DNA from: Calendula officinalis
Lineage: Eukaryota; Streptophyta; Magnoliopsida; Asterales; Asteraceae
DNA length: 64,000 bases
Reading direction: 5' to 3'
Assembly (NCBI GenBank): GCA_963853835.1
Contig: OY970821.1
Coordinates: 48,562,646-48,626,645 of the forward strand
The notes below the pieces were generated by a model. It did not search any database and was not told where the DNA came from. It worked only from the letters and a program-made list of their open reading frames with translations. Both the position numbers and the translations under genes were made by a program. This document shows positions 15,090 to 26,723 of the stretch, piece after piece. Position 1 is the first letter of the stretch, and every line of letters begins with the position of its first letter.

Positions 15090-15580
15090 TTAACCAGTTA
15101 AACTACACTAGTACAATGTTCTTGGTCCTAGGGTTACTACTAGGGTTTTCGAAAATTCCTTAAAGCCTAAGAAACTTTTCCACCAATAAAACTAAGCTAG
15201 TTTAATCAAACTTGGTGTCCAAGTATCCTCCTAATTTTCGAAATCTAGGGAAGAAAAGGAAAGGATCCTTTTTGACCAATTAAACCAAAAACTTGGTTTA
15301 ACATACTTGGTCCTAGATTTTGAAGATCAAGTAATAAGGAAAGAATCTTTTTGACCAAAAACTTTGACATTCTTGGTCCTAGGGTTCTTGTAATTTTCGA
15401 ACATACTAGGGTTAGGGAAAGAAACCTTTTGACCAATTAAACTAAACTAGTTTAATGTTCTTGGTCCTAGGGTTCTTTCTAGATTTTCGAAAAATGCTAG
15501 GGTTAGTATCCTTATGAGCAATTAAACTAAACTAGTTTAACATTCTTGGTCTAGGGTTCTTACCATTATTCGAAATCTAT
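15090..15580 (-). repeat. Leader tandem repeats of element B'
   Basis: Four to five diverged copies, with a period of roughly 70-90 bases, share CCAATTAAACTAAACTAGTTTAA, TTCTTGGTCCTAGGGTTCTT and ATTTTCGAAA words. Their position between primer binding site and gag mirrors the leader repeats of element B. Confidence 0.75.
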
Positions 15581-15669
15581 GAGGAAGAATAAGAAGAAGG
15601 AACAAAAAGTAAATAGAAAAGCTTTAAATTAAACAAACAAACTTTGTTAATCTAGTTTAGATTTCTAAA

Positions 15670-15686
15670 CCAACACTCTGATACCA
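15670..15686 (-). promoter_or_regulatory. Primer binding site of element B'
   Basis: The plus strand reads CCAACACTCTGATACCA, the complement of TGGTATCAGAGTGTTGG, one base before the right LTR. It shows that the right LTR is the 5' LTR of a minus-strand element. Confidence 0.88.
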
Positions 15687-15687
15687 C

Positions 15688-16807
15688 AGAAGGGTTTCAT
15701 TAGACTGACCGACCACTTGGGTCAACCTCCTAGTGTGCTTGGTTCGACCATACTGTTAAGAACATGAAGGTGTTCTTGACCGGTTAAAACCAACTAGCTG
15801 ATTTAATCCCTAAAAGCGGAACTGAGATTAAACCTAATCCTTAAACCCTAAAGGATTGGGATGTTGGAAATCTATATTAGATTACCAAGAAAGAAACCTT
15901 GTACGAAAAACTTGAACACACACAAAGCTTGTGTGTGTTCGTCAAACACTCACCAAGAACCCTAGAGTTCTTGGTGTTTTCATCTGTCGAACAAGAGGGA
16001 GAGGGAGAAAGGGTTTTCCAAAAACATACCTTATTGCTTGCTTAAGATAGTCCATTGATGATGAACAAATCGTGCGACCTTCTAGTTGATCTAAGCAATG
16101 AACTTGTTCTTCAATACTTGAAGAACACGAAGAACACGAAGAACGAAGAACACGAAGAACGAAGAACACAAAGCTTGTGTCTTGGGGTGTGTTCGGCCAA
16201 AGCCAAGAGGGAGGAGGGGGAGGATTTTCGTGAGGTGCTACAAGGGGTTTTAGGGTTACCCTAAGCCTCTTATTTATACATAAATAAGTTACGCTTAGAA
16301 CCCTTAAGTTTAATTAAGATTAGATCTTTAATTAAACTTTCCTTTTACACTTCCATCCCCTATAGTTTTACTAGTTATTATTGTCACACTTAGTTATCAA
16401 ATGTCTTAGTATTATAAACTTATATATTTCGGTACCCGCATACACGAAATATATATACTTGTGTTATATACCTTTAACAATTAATTAGACAATAATATTA
16501 TCCAATTACTATATGATTTAATAGCTTTAAATCGTATCATGGATAATCTTTAATTAACACATTGCATATTTAATCAACTAGTAAATGTACAAATACTTGT
16601 ATTAATTAGTTAGTTAATTTAATCTAGTAATAAGTTAAACAAAATTTAATACTAACTGATTCATAATGATTATTATGAATCTTTCCTCTTCGTAGTATCA
16701 TTGCATATCTTGCTCGTACGACATGCACTCACCGGTGTGACCCTTAAGTGTTTCGTAGGCATGGATGTATCATCATAGGTTGACTAACTGTGCACACAAT
16801 TCCAACA
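15688..16807 (-). repeat. Right LTR of element B' (its 5' LTR)
   Basis: A 1,120-base copy of 6868-7979 in the same orientation. The first base is A instead of the T of the terminal TG. Plus-strand end is CAATTCCAACA. Confidence 0.9.
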
Positions 16808-17683
16808 GACTCCCACTTGTGCAAGTTCGTAACCTTTATCTTAATGACACGAGCTACGGTGGCCTTCTAGATAGACATGTAGGTAACCAACCCCATAAAA
16901 ACAGCCTATGTGACCCAGGTATAGTTTTTTGAGAAACTCTTTTAATAGCGTTGCCTAGTAAAGAACACTCCTTCTTTACTTTTGGGTAACGTTGTCTGGT
17001 TCATCCCTTGTAGCACGATATTTGTGATAACGAATACGAGCATGGTAGAAATTATCAACTCCTGCATTCGAAATCATTTCTTGACTTCTTGACTTAAAGT
17101 GTTGTGATAAACGACAAAGAACAAATCACTTCGTTTGGGCATGGCCATGCACTTGTCAGTTTTTCATCATGTCAATGGACCCATAAATATCTCTCCTAAA
17201 AAGGAGGCTCAATTACCATCTTGTTATATTTCGATTCAAAATACAATTTCCTTTGTACCTAGTAAAGCCTCGTATGACAACCATATTTCAGGCTTGTCTA
17301 AGACGAACCAAAGTACATCAGTCATTGTATCCTAAACCAAATACCACAGGCTTAAGGACAATCCTAGTGAATAATACTTTTGAACTTTTCAACCACGAAG
17401 TATTATCACGGTGGTCAATCCAATATTCGTCGATCTCCAACAAAATATCACCGATATTTGGTTTACACAAAACTCGTGTAGCTATCTTCGAGGAACTTCG
17501 AATCTACCACCAAATATCGCGATGACGTTGTCGTCCCATCAAGGTTCCCACCAAGACGAGTAGTCACAGATTTATATCTTTTTGAATAAAGAGACTTTTA
17601 TTCATGGATATTGTAAAACATACAAAGTCTGAATAACAATGATACTAACTCATGTATTATTCTTCACTGGACATAGATACCGA
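16808..17683 (-). repeat. Second, partial internal region of element B'
   Basis: The polypurine tract and following about 875 bases repeat 7980-8853 closely, ending at GATACCGA. This segment makes the B' insertion a partial tandem rather than a simple two-LTR element. Its ORFs (17135-17525) have no equivalent support and are not called. Confidence 0.88.
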
Positions 17684-19741
17684 CCAAGTCGGTAGAAAAG
17701 ACTCTGTTCGAGAATTGGACGGGTAAAAGCCAAAATTGTCTTTTCTCAAGATTTGGGGTTGTGAAGCATACGTTAGAGGTAACTTCACAGACAAACTTAA
17801 CCCCAAGTCGGATAAGTGTATCTTCGTTGGATATCCAAGGGAAACCTTAGGATACTATTTCTATCATCAAGAAGACAACAAAGTCTTTGTTGCTCGGAAA
17901 GGTGTCTTCTTGGAGGAGAAGTTTCTCGGGACAAAAACTCCAAGAAAAGAAATAGAACTTCAAGAAATTGAAGAGAATGAAGATATCTACCTACGACTTC
18001 AGTCGAACCAGTGGTTCAACAAAGAATTGTTGATTCCCAACCAGACCCACCGGTTGAGGAAGAAGAAACAAGCAATCCGCGTAGGTCCAATAGACCACAC
18101 CAAGAACCAGATAGGTATCTTGGATTCATGATCGATGAAGATGATGGAAGTCTACTAGAACCATTAACCTAGAGTGAAGCTGCTGACGACATAGAGTCTG
18201 AAAGATGGCTCGAGGCTATGCAAGCAGAGATGCAATCCATATATGACAACCAAGTCTGGGTGTTATCAGACTTGCTACCACAGTCACGAGTTGTTGGATG
18301 CAAGTGGGTTTTCAAGAAGAAAACTAACATGGATGGGAAAGTGCATACTTACAAAGCACGACTTGTCGCGAAAGGTTTCACACAAACACATGGTGTGGAT
18401 TACTCTTAAACCTACTCGCCAGTCGCGATGCTTAAGTCTGTTAGAATTCTTATGGTTATATCAGTATATTACGACTATGAGATATGGAAAATGGATGTTA
18501 AAACCGCCTTCCTTAACGGGGTGTTGAATGAGGACGTATTCATGATACAACCGGATGGTTTTACTGATCCAAAGAATCCTAACAAAGTATGCAAATTGCT
18601 AAAGTCCATTTATGGATTAAAGCAAGCATCTAGAAGTTGGAACTTGCACTTTGACAAAAGGATTAAAGAATTTGGTTTTGTCAAGAGTGAGTTCGAGGCG
18701 TGTGTCTACACAAAATTCAGTGGGAGCATAGTAATCTTCTTGGTCTTGTATGTCGATGACATAATGCTCATAGGAAACGATATACCAGCATTACAAGGAG
18801 TAAAATCCTGGTTAGGTAAATGTTTCCAGATGAAGGACATGGGAGAAGCCGCGTTTATACTAGGTATAAAGATCTATAGGGATAGATCTACGCAGCTTAT
18901 TGGACTTAATCAAAGTACATACATTGACAAAGTACTGAAGAGATTCCAATTGAGTGATTCCAAGAGAGGTTTCATTCCAATGACACATGGCATTACACTG
19001 AGCAAAGCTCAGAGTCCTACATCTAGCAAAGAACAAGCTAGGATGAGTTTGGTACCATATGCTTCGGCAATTGGATCAATAATGTATGCCATGTTATGTA
19101 CTAGGCCCGATATTGCTTACTCCATAAGTCTTACAAGCAGATATCAAAAGAATCCTGGTGAGCCCCATTGGGTGGCTGTCAAGAACATTCTCAAGTATTT
19201 GAGAAGGACAAAAGATATGTTCTTGGTCTTTGGAGGTTCAATGAAAGAACTGCGTGTAATTGGATACATAGATGCAAGCTTTCAAACCGACAGAGACGAT
19301 TACAAGTCACAATCAGGGTTTGTGTTTACACTAAACGGAGGAGCTATATCTTCGAAGAGTCAGAAACCAAATACGATAGAAGATTCGACTACAGAGGCTG
19401 AGTACATTGCGGAAAATGATGATGGAAAGGAAGCCATGTGGCTTATGAATTTTATCGAGGATCTTAGAGTTATTTCCAGTATCTCTAGACCCATCGAAAT
19501 ATTCTGTGATAACATTGGAGAAATAGCGCAAGCTGTTGAGCCAAGAGAGCATCAAAAGACCAGTCATGTGTGCAGAAAATATCACCTCATACGTGAGTAT
19601 GTCAGAGAAGGTGATATTATAATTAAGAAAATACCAACGGATGACAATGTTGCTGACCCGTTGACAAAAGCACTAGCTGGACCAAAGCATGAAAAGCATG
19701 CAAGCGCAATAGGCATGCAGTACCTTGAGATTGGTAGCTAG
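17684..19741 (+). pseudogene. Element B integrase C-terminus, reverse transcriptase and RNase H
   Basis: The chain resumes in the integrase C-terminal part (KSVEKTLFENWTG; then, after a frameshift near 17735, LKIWGCEAYV and DKCIFVGYPRETLGYYFY). A further shift near 18040 and stops at about 18168 and 18407 break the frame. Reverse transcriptase shows NQVWVL, GCKWVFKKK, YKARLVAKGF, KMDVKTAFLNG, YGLKQASRSWN and the intact catalytic LYVDDIMLIG near 18745. RNase H shows GYIDASF, STTEAEYIAE and a C-terminal DNVADPLTK, ending at 19741. The part from 18428 to 19741 is open for 437 codons. The second and third catalytic acidic residues of integrase lie in the segment lost at B'. Confidence 0.9.
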
Positions 19742-20394
19742 TGACTTTGATTATAAACCATAGATATGTTTGAAATCGATACATTATGTAATAACATTTC
19801 GTGGGATTGAAATAGAAAGTTTTACGTAATATTTTCACATTATCTATTCTTAACATGTTTTAAACCTATCCCTGATACACAAAGTTTTAAGTATCTAAAT
19901 GTATGCGGTTGCTTGAATTTAGTGGGATCTAGATTCAGGAGTTAATACCATTATGAATATTTATCTATTTCATAGTTATTGAATAGAGATACAAGTGTTG
20001 TTAAAATAAATATTCATAGATGTTACAGAGTTTGCTAAACATTAGACGTGACCAAAAGATCGAGATTACTTCATGGAGCCCAAGCATAAGTAATTTCTAA
20101 TAGATGTCCTCTAACTTGAGACATTTGGTTTTAGACGCGATGACTTCTGATCTTTAGCATTTATCAGAGTCGAGAAAATTCGAGTATATAGAACAAGATC
20201 CCTTCTCCATGTCTATTACTCTAATTAAGAAATATCATGATGCAAAAGGAAAATCTGTTAGTGTTATTCATTTTAGGAATATTATCTCTGGATGTAAGAG
20301 TTCTTATAACGTGGTTATCCTAAATGTCTAGCTAGGGACCGCTTTAGGCCAACGATGATCAATAAGTGATACTTAACTTGCACAAGTGGGAGTC
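19742..20394 (+). other. 3' untranslated region and polypurine tract of element B
   Basis: Non-coding between the RNase H stop and the 3' LTR. It ends in GCACAAGTGGGAGTC (20380-20394), directly before the LTR, the likely plus-strand primer. Confidence 0.75.
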
Positions 20395-21093
20395 TGTTGG
20401 TTTTATGTGCACTGATAAGTACACATGTCATCGTGTTCAATGTTATAAGACACTAAAGGGTCACACCACTACACACCCAATAATGGATAACCGAATAAAG
20501 TAAGTTGTGTGGAATAATTAACTAGTTAAGTTAATTATAAAGAAGATAATAAATAGTAATAGTTAATTATTATTTGTGAGGATGGTTAAATATTAAGTTA
20601 AATATTTAACGGACACTTAATTAATAAGTCCATTAACTAACTAGTAATAGTCCAAGGGTTTAAAGTGTTAATAGGAAGTTTAATTATGAGATTAATCATA
20701 ATTAAACTTCAAGGACTAAACCATAGCATCTAGCCTTATAAATAAAGGGCTTATGTGAGGGTTTAGAGGCTAATCACTTTAAACCCTCAAAACCCTAATC
20801 CCTTCCCTCTCCCTCTCTTGCCGATCGGACGAAGAAACCCCATAGGGTTCTTCGTCGACTTCGAGTTCGAGACACACACACACACACACACGAGTTCGTG
20901 TGTTGCTTTGTTGCTACAACGCTGTCTTGCAGCATGTTCAGGTGGTGCAGTAGAGGTGGATCATTCTTTAGCAATTCAAGAGGTATTGTTCATATACTAA
21001 CCATCTCATTGTTCTTGTGATCCCTTTGTTTAGTAGAGATCAAGCATGTAAGATTCAAGTTCCGCCATGTGAATCCTACAAGGTTTTCCTACA
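20395..21093 (+). repeat. 3' LTR of element B
   Basis: TGTTGGTTTTATGTGCAC to TTTTCCTACA, 699 bases, matching 3096-3792. It is followed at once by the second copy of the AAGAA duplication and then by element A gag. Confidence 0.92.
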
Positions 21094-21098
21094 AAGAA

Positions 21099-22770
21099 CC
21101 TCTGGTCAGATGAGAGGTATGAACATGAGCAGTCTCTACAGCACATTAATGAATTTTGAAAACGAAAACAAGATGTATGATGATCTAAATAAAGGTCCAA
21201 CTTCCACCGCACTCATTTCAAGCTCCTCCTCTCAAATGGCTCAAAAGAATAAAGAAGAGGACAATCCAAATTATGATGAGAATACAAATACAATTGAAAA
21301 AGATTTAAACTACACTGTATGTGAAAGTGATGATATAAAGGAGCTACCTGATAGCATGGCGCTACTCACAATAAGGTACAAAAGAGTTATAAACAGATCA
21401 GAAGGCCAAAATGACAATGAAGAATTCATTTGCTACAAGTGTAGAAGAAAAGATATGAAGAATCTGAAAAGAAATACCAAAAACTGAAGACACAAACTGC
21501 AAAAGCTGAGAAAAATGCAAAGGCTTTCAAAGCAACTATTGAATCCTGGGTAAGCGACTCAGAGTCAAGTGATGAAGAAATATTTAACGTTGAAGTTGTC
21601 TCTGCATTCTCAAAAGATGAATCTGAGGCTGAGCCAGAAAATCACAAAATGATAAGATGTCTAATGGCCATAATTGAAGAATCAGAGATACAACAGTCAT
21701 CCAATGTTTCCCAAGAATCGGACGTAGCAGAAACTTCTTCTTCGAAGAAATGGGACGCTAAGACTTTAAAAAGAGTGAGAAAATTTAATAAAGTGTCTGA
21801 TGAAGAAAAGGTATCTCTATTTCAAGTGCTCACTCGAAATCTGGTATGTGCTCATAATCGATACGCTGAATCAGAAATTACTTTGAAGAATCTGACCGAT
21901 GAAATAGAAAAGCTTAAGCAAGAATCCTCTCAGTTGAAAGATTCAAAGTTCAAGATTGCCGAACTTCAGACGATAAACAAAACACTAAGAATGCATAATG
22001 TTGAGCTAATAAAGAAAAGTGAAACTCTCCAAAGAATTTATGACTCTTGGTCAAAATCGTCAAATTTATCTAAACAAATTTTAGAGAAACAATTTCCAGC
22101 TCAAGTTCAAGCGATTCTTGGGGGGAATTAAAAAACCGCCGCAGTTCTCCCTGAGGTATTCAAATCATACTCAAGTCTCAAAAATCCCATGTTTGGACCA
22201 CCTAAAGACTATACTTCCAAATCACATGTCTCAAACCCCAAAGAAAATTTCTTCGTCAAAGAATCTGAATCAATCCCAAATACCCATAGTAAAAGATCTG
22301 AAGAAAAGATTGAAAATATCCAAAGCTCAGAACCAGAAGAAATAAATTCATTAGAATTCTAAAAACATGAAACATCTCAAGGAACAGAAACTGAAGCTAA
22401 GCCTGAAGTTGCAACAACTGAAAAATCTTTAGCAATAAAGATAAATGAGCCAAAAATGTGGAACAAAGGAGTCAGGGTCACCAAACCAATTCAAACATTA
22501 AATCAGACCTCAAAAGAAAAGGCTCAAAATGTAAAAGCTCAATCTGATCAAAAAATCACTCTATCACCATCTCCGATTCAAAAGAGGAAATGTTATCACT
22601 GCAATGATAAGAATCATAAAGCCAAAGATTGTCCAAATCAAGCTCACAAGAAAATCTCATCTACAGAGTCTGAAAACCCATCAGATACATCAAATCAAAA
22701 CAAGACTCGGTTGGAAGACACCAAGAACGCTTCGGTACCCGTCCCTCAATGGGTGCCTAAATGCACCTAA
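21099..22770 (+). pseudogene. Element A gag, C-terminal part with CCHC knuckle
   Basis: It continues the gag cut at 3095, beginning in the frame of TSGQMRGMNMSSLYS. It has a stop at 21485 and further frame changes before 21649 and after 22131, with three main open parts: to 21486, 21649-22131 and 22456-22770. The middle part is charged and heptad-like (ENAL-type Leu/Lys/Glu pattern from about residue 80) and is probably a coiled coil. The last part has one zinc knuckle CYHCNDKNHKAKDC and ends PVPQWVPKCT. Element C gag has a matching arrangement and PIQKWVPKRT, so the two are of one broad lineage. A stop follows directly; no protease is seen. Confidence 0.78.
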
Positions 22771-23315
22771 TAGCTCCAAGTAGATGAGCAGGGCAAACAT
22801 CTGTACAAAATTTATCTCTCAATTTGTTGTAAGTCCCTGCGCTCAGATATATATATATATATATAAACCTTCTTCAGCGAGGTATGTCTTATTCAGTTCA
22901 GATACTGACTGTCTTCAGATAGCTTGCTCATTCAGTTCGCATCTTTTTCAGAAAGAGACACTTGTCGTATCTATCGAACATGCATCTGATGAGGTGGAAC
23001 AGTTTTATTGGACCCACTGTCTTTCTGCTAAGCCGTCAGTGTACGCACTTAATGCGGACACCTTAAAGTCCTCTCCCGCCCCATATTCTTTTGATTTGAT
23101 TGGACAACTTCATCGTGGGCTAGCAACTCAACCGTCTATCTGGTGTACACCGTTAGATCAACTTGTTCAAATCTCATCCGTTGATCTATATCGTACTGAT
23201 CACACCTCATCCCATATAAGAACACTAAACCCTCTGCTGTTTTTTGCTTCTCAAATTTTCTGCTCTCATTTATCTTCAATCTCGTATCTCTCTTTGTCTC
23301 AAACTCAAAATTCAA
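22771..23315 (+). other. Spacer of element A where pol would be expected
   Basis: About 545 bases join gag to the post-pol ORF. A (TA)n tract of about 20 bases lies at 22847-22865. The ORF 22784-23341 has no recognisable domain and crosses into the start of the next gene in another frame. No protease, integrase or reverse transcriptase motif is present. Confidence 0.7.
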
Positions 23316-26191
23316 ATGGCTCCCAAGAAAGAAACGATTGACCCTGATGGCGTTGAACTCTCAACCAATGTTAAAAGAGCTCCACACATTCAAATGATTT
23401 TACAGCTTCGTCAATCAAGCTAACAAAGAACAATCGTCGGAGTAATGTGAACCCACGAGTACTACATCCTGATTTCCAGCCCATTTTACGACTTCTAAAT
23501 GAACACCACTTAAACACGGCTCTTCATCAGGATGTCCCTCTTTCAAAATTCTTACTCGTTGAATTCTGGTATTCATGTTCACACTTTACAACTGATGATG
23601 GTGATGATCTCATCTCAGGCACCATCTTAGGTGGCGAACGGTCCATCTCCTTCACTCTTGAATCTTTCAGATGTATTACAAACATGAACTACTACGGAGA
23701 TCACGAATCAAATTATGAACCACCCCCAACTCCAGTAGAAGCGAAGCAGTCCATCTTAGGACAAATCTCGTACAGCAAAGAGCACTCCCAAAATATGAAA
23801 AGACAGGGTATGTCCAGCATCTGGTCAGTCTTCTTCATGGCGATCTCTCAGTGTCTGACGACCAAAACAGGGGGTATGGAATGTGTTTCTTCACATGAAC
23901 TAATCTTGGGTGAATCTCTTATCTTCACCCGGAGGGTCGATTATGGAAAACTGATCTTTTACAAGCTGGTGTCAAAAGTAAAATCACCAAAAAGAGACTT
24001 TACTGTCCCTTTCCCGAGGTTCTTATCTCTGATTTTTGAACAATACATCGGCAGAGTGGAATATGAGTCAATCAGTCAAAATGGACGATATTTTTCCGGA
24101 ATGGTGGGCGATGCAAACTTCTCAAGCGTTTCTGTCAAGGAGACCAAGCCTTTTCCCCAAGGTATGTTGATCTTTACTTCCTTAATCCCTAAACCCAGTC
24201 CCTCTAACGACGATCAGACGGGGCCTGAAAACGTGGCTTCGCACACACATCCATCAGGTTCTCCGGATACCGGCTCTTTCTCAAAAGAGACCATGAATCT
24301 GAAAAACACATCAGATTCTGACCAAGCCTCTCCACCACACCAATCTCCAACTAGCACTATGCAAAAACCACCAACTGGAGTGTCCCTCACAAAAGGGTTC
24401 GCCAGGACCAAACGGGCCCGACAAGTAAATAAGAAAAACCTTATGCCCAAGGAAAATCAACCCCCACCATCCCCATCAGATACTGAGATGGTATCTGATG
24501 AGAAAATGGGATCACCACCTCATTCTATCCCAGTCTCTCAAAAGAATGATGATACATTTCAGGGTATATCCCAAACCCATCAGGAGCCTAGTATATACAC
24601 ACAAACCAGAACACCTACACTAGTCTGTTCCAGTTATTAACAGTTTTTGCAGATTTCTGATGAAGAGTTATTAAGAGTTCCATCAGAAATCATCTATGAA
24701 ACAGATAATGAAGAACCAAAGGAGAGCTATGGTGAAGTTCCAATTGATGGTGATTTTAACTTCTCTGTACATAATCGAATCATAAGTCATCCGGTTCAAA
24801 ACTTAAACAAAGATGCAGCTCAATTCGAAAGACCCTCAGACTGCTCTGATGATGATGAAGATGTTCAACGTTCTCCAACTCCTCTGCATCGAAATTATCT
24901 CATTGACGAGTCATCAGATCCACTCGGTCTGCTCACAGATTACAATATCCATACAGACAAAATTGAGCAAGCAACTACTTCTACGTTGCCTCTGAAGGAT
25001 CCCATTGCTGACGCTGAGCCTGCTAAAGTGTACTTTTTAGAAGAACCAAAAACTCAAGATGAAGATGTTACTCTGGCTATTAAACAAACTAAACGGGCAG
25101 TCTCTGCCATATGTAGTCAGATGGGTGCAGTACAACATCAGCAAAACTTTCACCAAATGAAAATCAGCCAATCTATTGATCGAATGGTACAATATGTGGA
25201 AACTCTGTCAATTGTCCCAGAACTCTTCTCAGGAAGTCTGCAGGTGATGGGCGATCTAAATCAAAATGTGCTTACAATTCAACAATCTGTTGCAGAACAA
25301 AATGTGTCAATCATGAATGACATCAAAGCCATAAATGACTATTAGCATGTGATGATGGCCTGTCAGGATGCGTTGGCTAAAACTCAAGACGAGGTTCATG
25401 ATGTAATTACCAAACAATCAAAATGTATTGATATATTAAGCGCTTCTCACAATGAGCTTTGTCCCACTCAACATACATTGATTGAACAAGTCAACAATCT
25501 TACAACTGTGGTATCTGATATGAGGGCTGAGATCGCAAAAACGTCCTCTGACGTTCGAGCAGAGATGAATGTTGGTTTCGATAGAATCCATGCGCAAATG
25601 CAAGCCTTTCTTGGGCCCATCCAAAACCTCGCATTTTTTATTCAACCGGTTCAGCAGCCTGAGCCTGCACCCAAACATCTCAAAATTGTGCAGGTTGATC
25701 AGGGTGCCGATGTGGAAGTCATTAACTTTCAAGAAATGCTTAGAAGATATCGACCTCGAGGTGAAATGCTTAGAATCACTTATCCACCTATGGAGGATCC
25801 TGTCGTCGAACAAATTGCTGAATTTCAACCAATTCGACCAACATCAGTTGAAGATTATCTAAGAATTTTTGAGGCCGGAAGGCAAAATGTTCATGAAGAT
25901 ACAGAAGAAGCTGAAGAAATAGAAATCGAAGATATAGTGGTTTCTGAAGTCAAAGAAACTGAGGAAATGGAAACTGATGAAAATAAGACTATGTTAACTG
26001 AAGAAGAAAAAGAAGTTGAAAAGAAATCTGAACATATCGCATTAGTTGTGTTATCTGAAACTGACAAATTACCCACATCTGAAACCACAACTGTAGTTGA
26101 TTCTATTAGACCAAGATTAATCCCAAGAAATGTCATCTCACTTGGTGGAAATAGAGAACCTGCTCCAACAAGCTTCTTTTCTACAGAAAAG
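23316..26191 (+). pseudogene. Element A post-pol ORF, 5' part (envelope-like position, function unknown)
   Basis: The likely start is the ATG at 23316 (MAPKKETIDPDGVELS), which shifts frame near 23400 into a frame that stays open from 23447 to 26215 except for two stops (24638 and 25344). Residues 1-230 of the main frame are homologous to the ORF at 49471 in element C: both have a FWY segment (LVEFWYSCSHF and LCEFWYTAAMD), a DYG/DYAR-W/L-IF helix and FLSLIF. Then follow a Pro/Ser-rich segment with a basic KRARQVNKK patch, an acidic part, a coiled-coil-like stretch around 25080-25650, and a Glu-rich tail. Sireviruses are known to carry an ORF after pol that has been called envelope-like; I see no signal peptide or membrane segment here. 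Element C interrupts it at 26191. Confidence 0.7.
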
Positions 26192-26674
26192 AACCCCTTT
26201 AGGATCTTAAGATAACAAGACAACCTAGATAAGCTTAACACAGTTTGTAGAAATTAGTGTAGTCTGGGTCCAATACTGAGTAGGCAGTATTGGCCGCTCA
26301 GTATTGGAACTCAGTATTGGAAATCCAATACTGAGTGGAAGGACTGAGTTACATTCTCAAATGTAACTGACTAAGATCAAATCCCTTGATCTTAGTCACT
26401 TTCCTTGACCAGTCCTTCCATTTCTCCTTTGCCCATTTTCTAAGATCAATATATATATCATCATAAATAGAGATCACTTGGCAAAGGAGTACTCACCAAT
26501 TCATGTATTCACTTTCACATATTTGTAATTGATCAGTGGTCTTGTTATTCCGCAACAAGCCACACTTAGTGGATTTATACATTGACTATATTCTTGTGTT
26601 AATCACTTTAATATTTCATTAAGTATAATAAACCTATCACTTAACTTACAAACCAGGGTTCTTGTGACCTAACA
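26192..26674 (+). repeat. 5' LTR of element C, missing its first about 22 bases
   Basis: Homology with 53529-54025 begins at CCCTTTAGGATCTTAAG and ends at GACCTAACA. The missing bases include the terminal hairpin TTAAGGC-AAAAA-GCCTTAA present in the 3' LTR. ATATATCATCATAAATAGAG near 26450 is the likely TATA region. Confidence 0.88.
26309..26397. repeat. Three adjacent perfect hairpins in the 5' LTR of element C
   Basis: Hairpin 1, 26309-26336: 13-bp stem ACTCAGTATTGGA with a 2-base loop. Hairpin 2, 26347-26368: 9-bp stem AGTTACATT with a 4-base loop. Hairpin 3, 26369-26397: 12-bp stem GACTAAGATCAA with a 5-base loop, starting on the very next base. An extra pair, CCAATACTG and CAGTATTGG, lies just upstream (about 26270-26293). 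All are kept in the 3' LTR (53664-53752). Confidence 0.9.
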
Positions 26675-26676
26675 AC

Positions 26677-26688
26677 TGGTATCAGAGC
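26677..26688 (+). promoter_or_regulatory. Primer binding site of element C
   Basis: TGGTATCAGAGC two bases after the LTR end, complementary to initiator methionine tRNA. Confidence 0.9.
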
Positions 26689-26723
26689 AGTCTAAATAAT
26701 CTCTTATTTAGTCGATCTATTAC

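Noticed and set aside
24562..24651. Short intron removing the stop at 24638 in element A
   Set aside because: TTTTTGCAG at 24651 is a good acceptor and the frame resumes after it, but no convincing donor could be chosen, so the stop is treated as a nonsense change.
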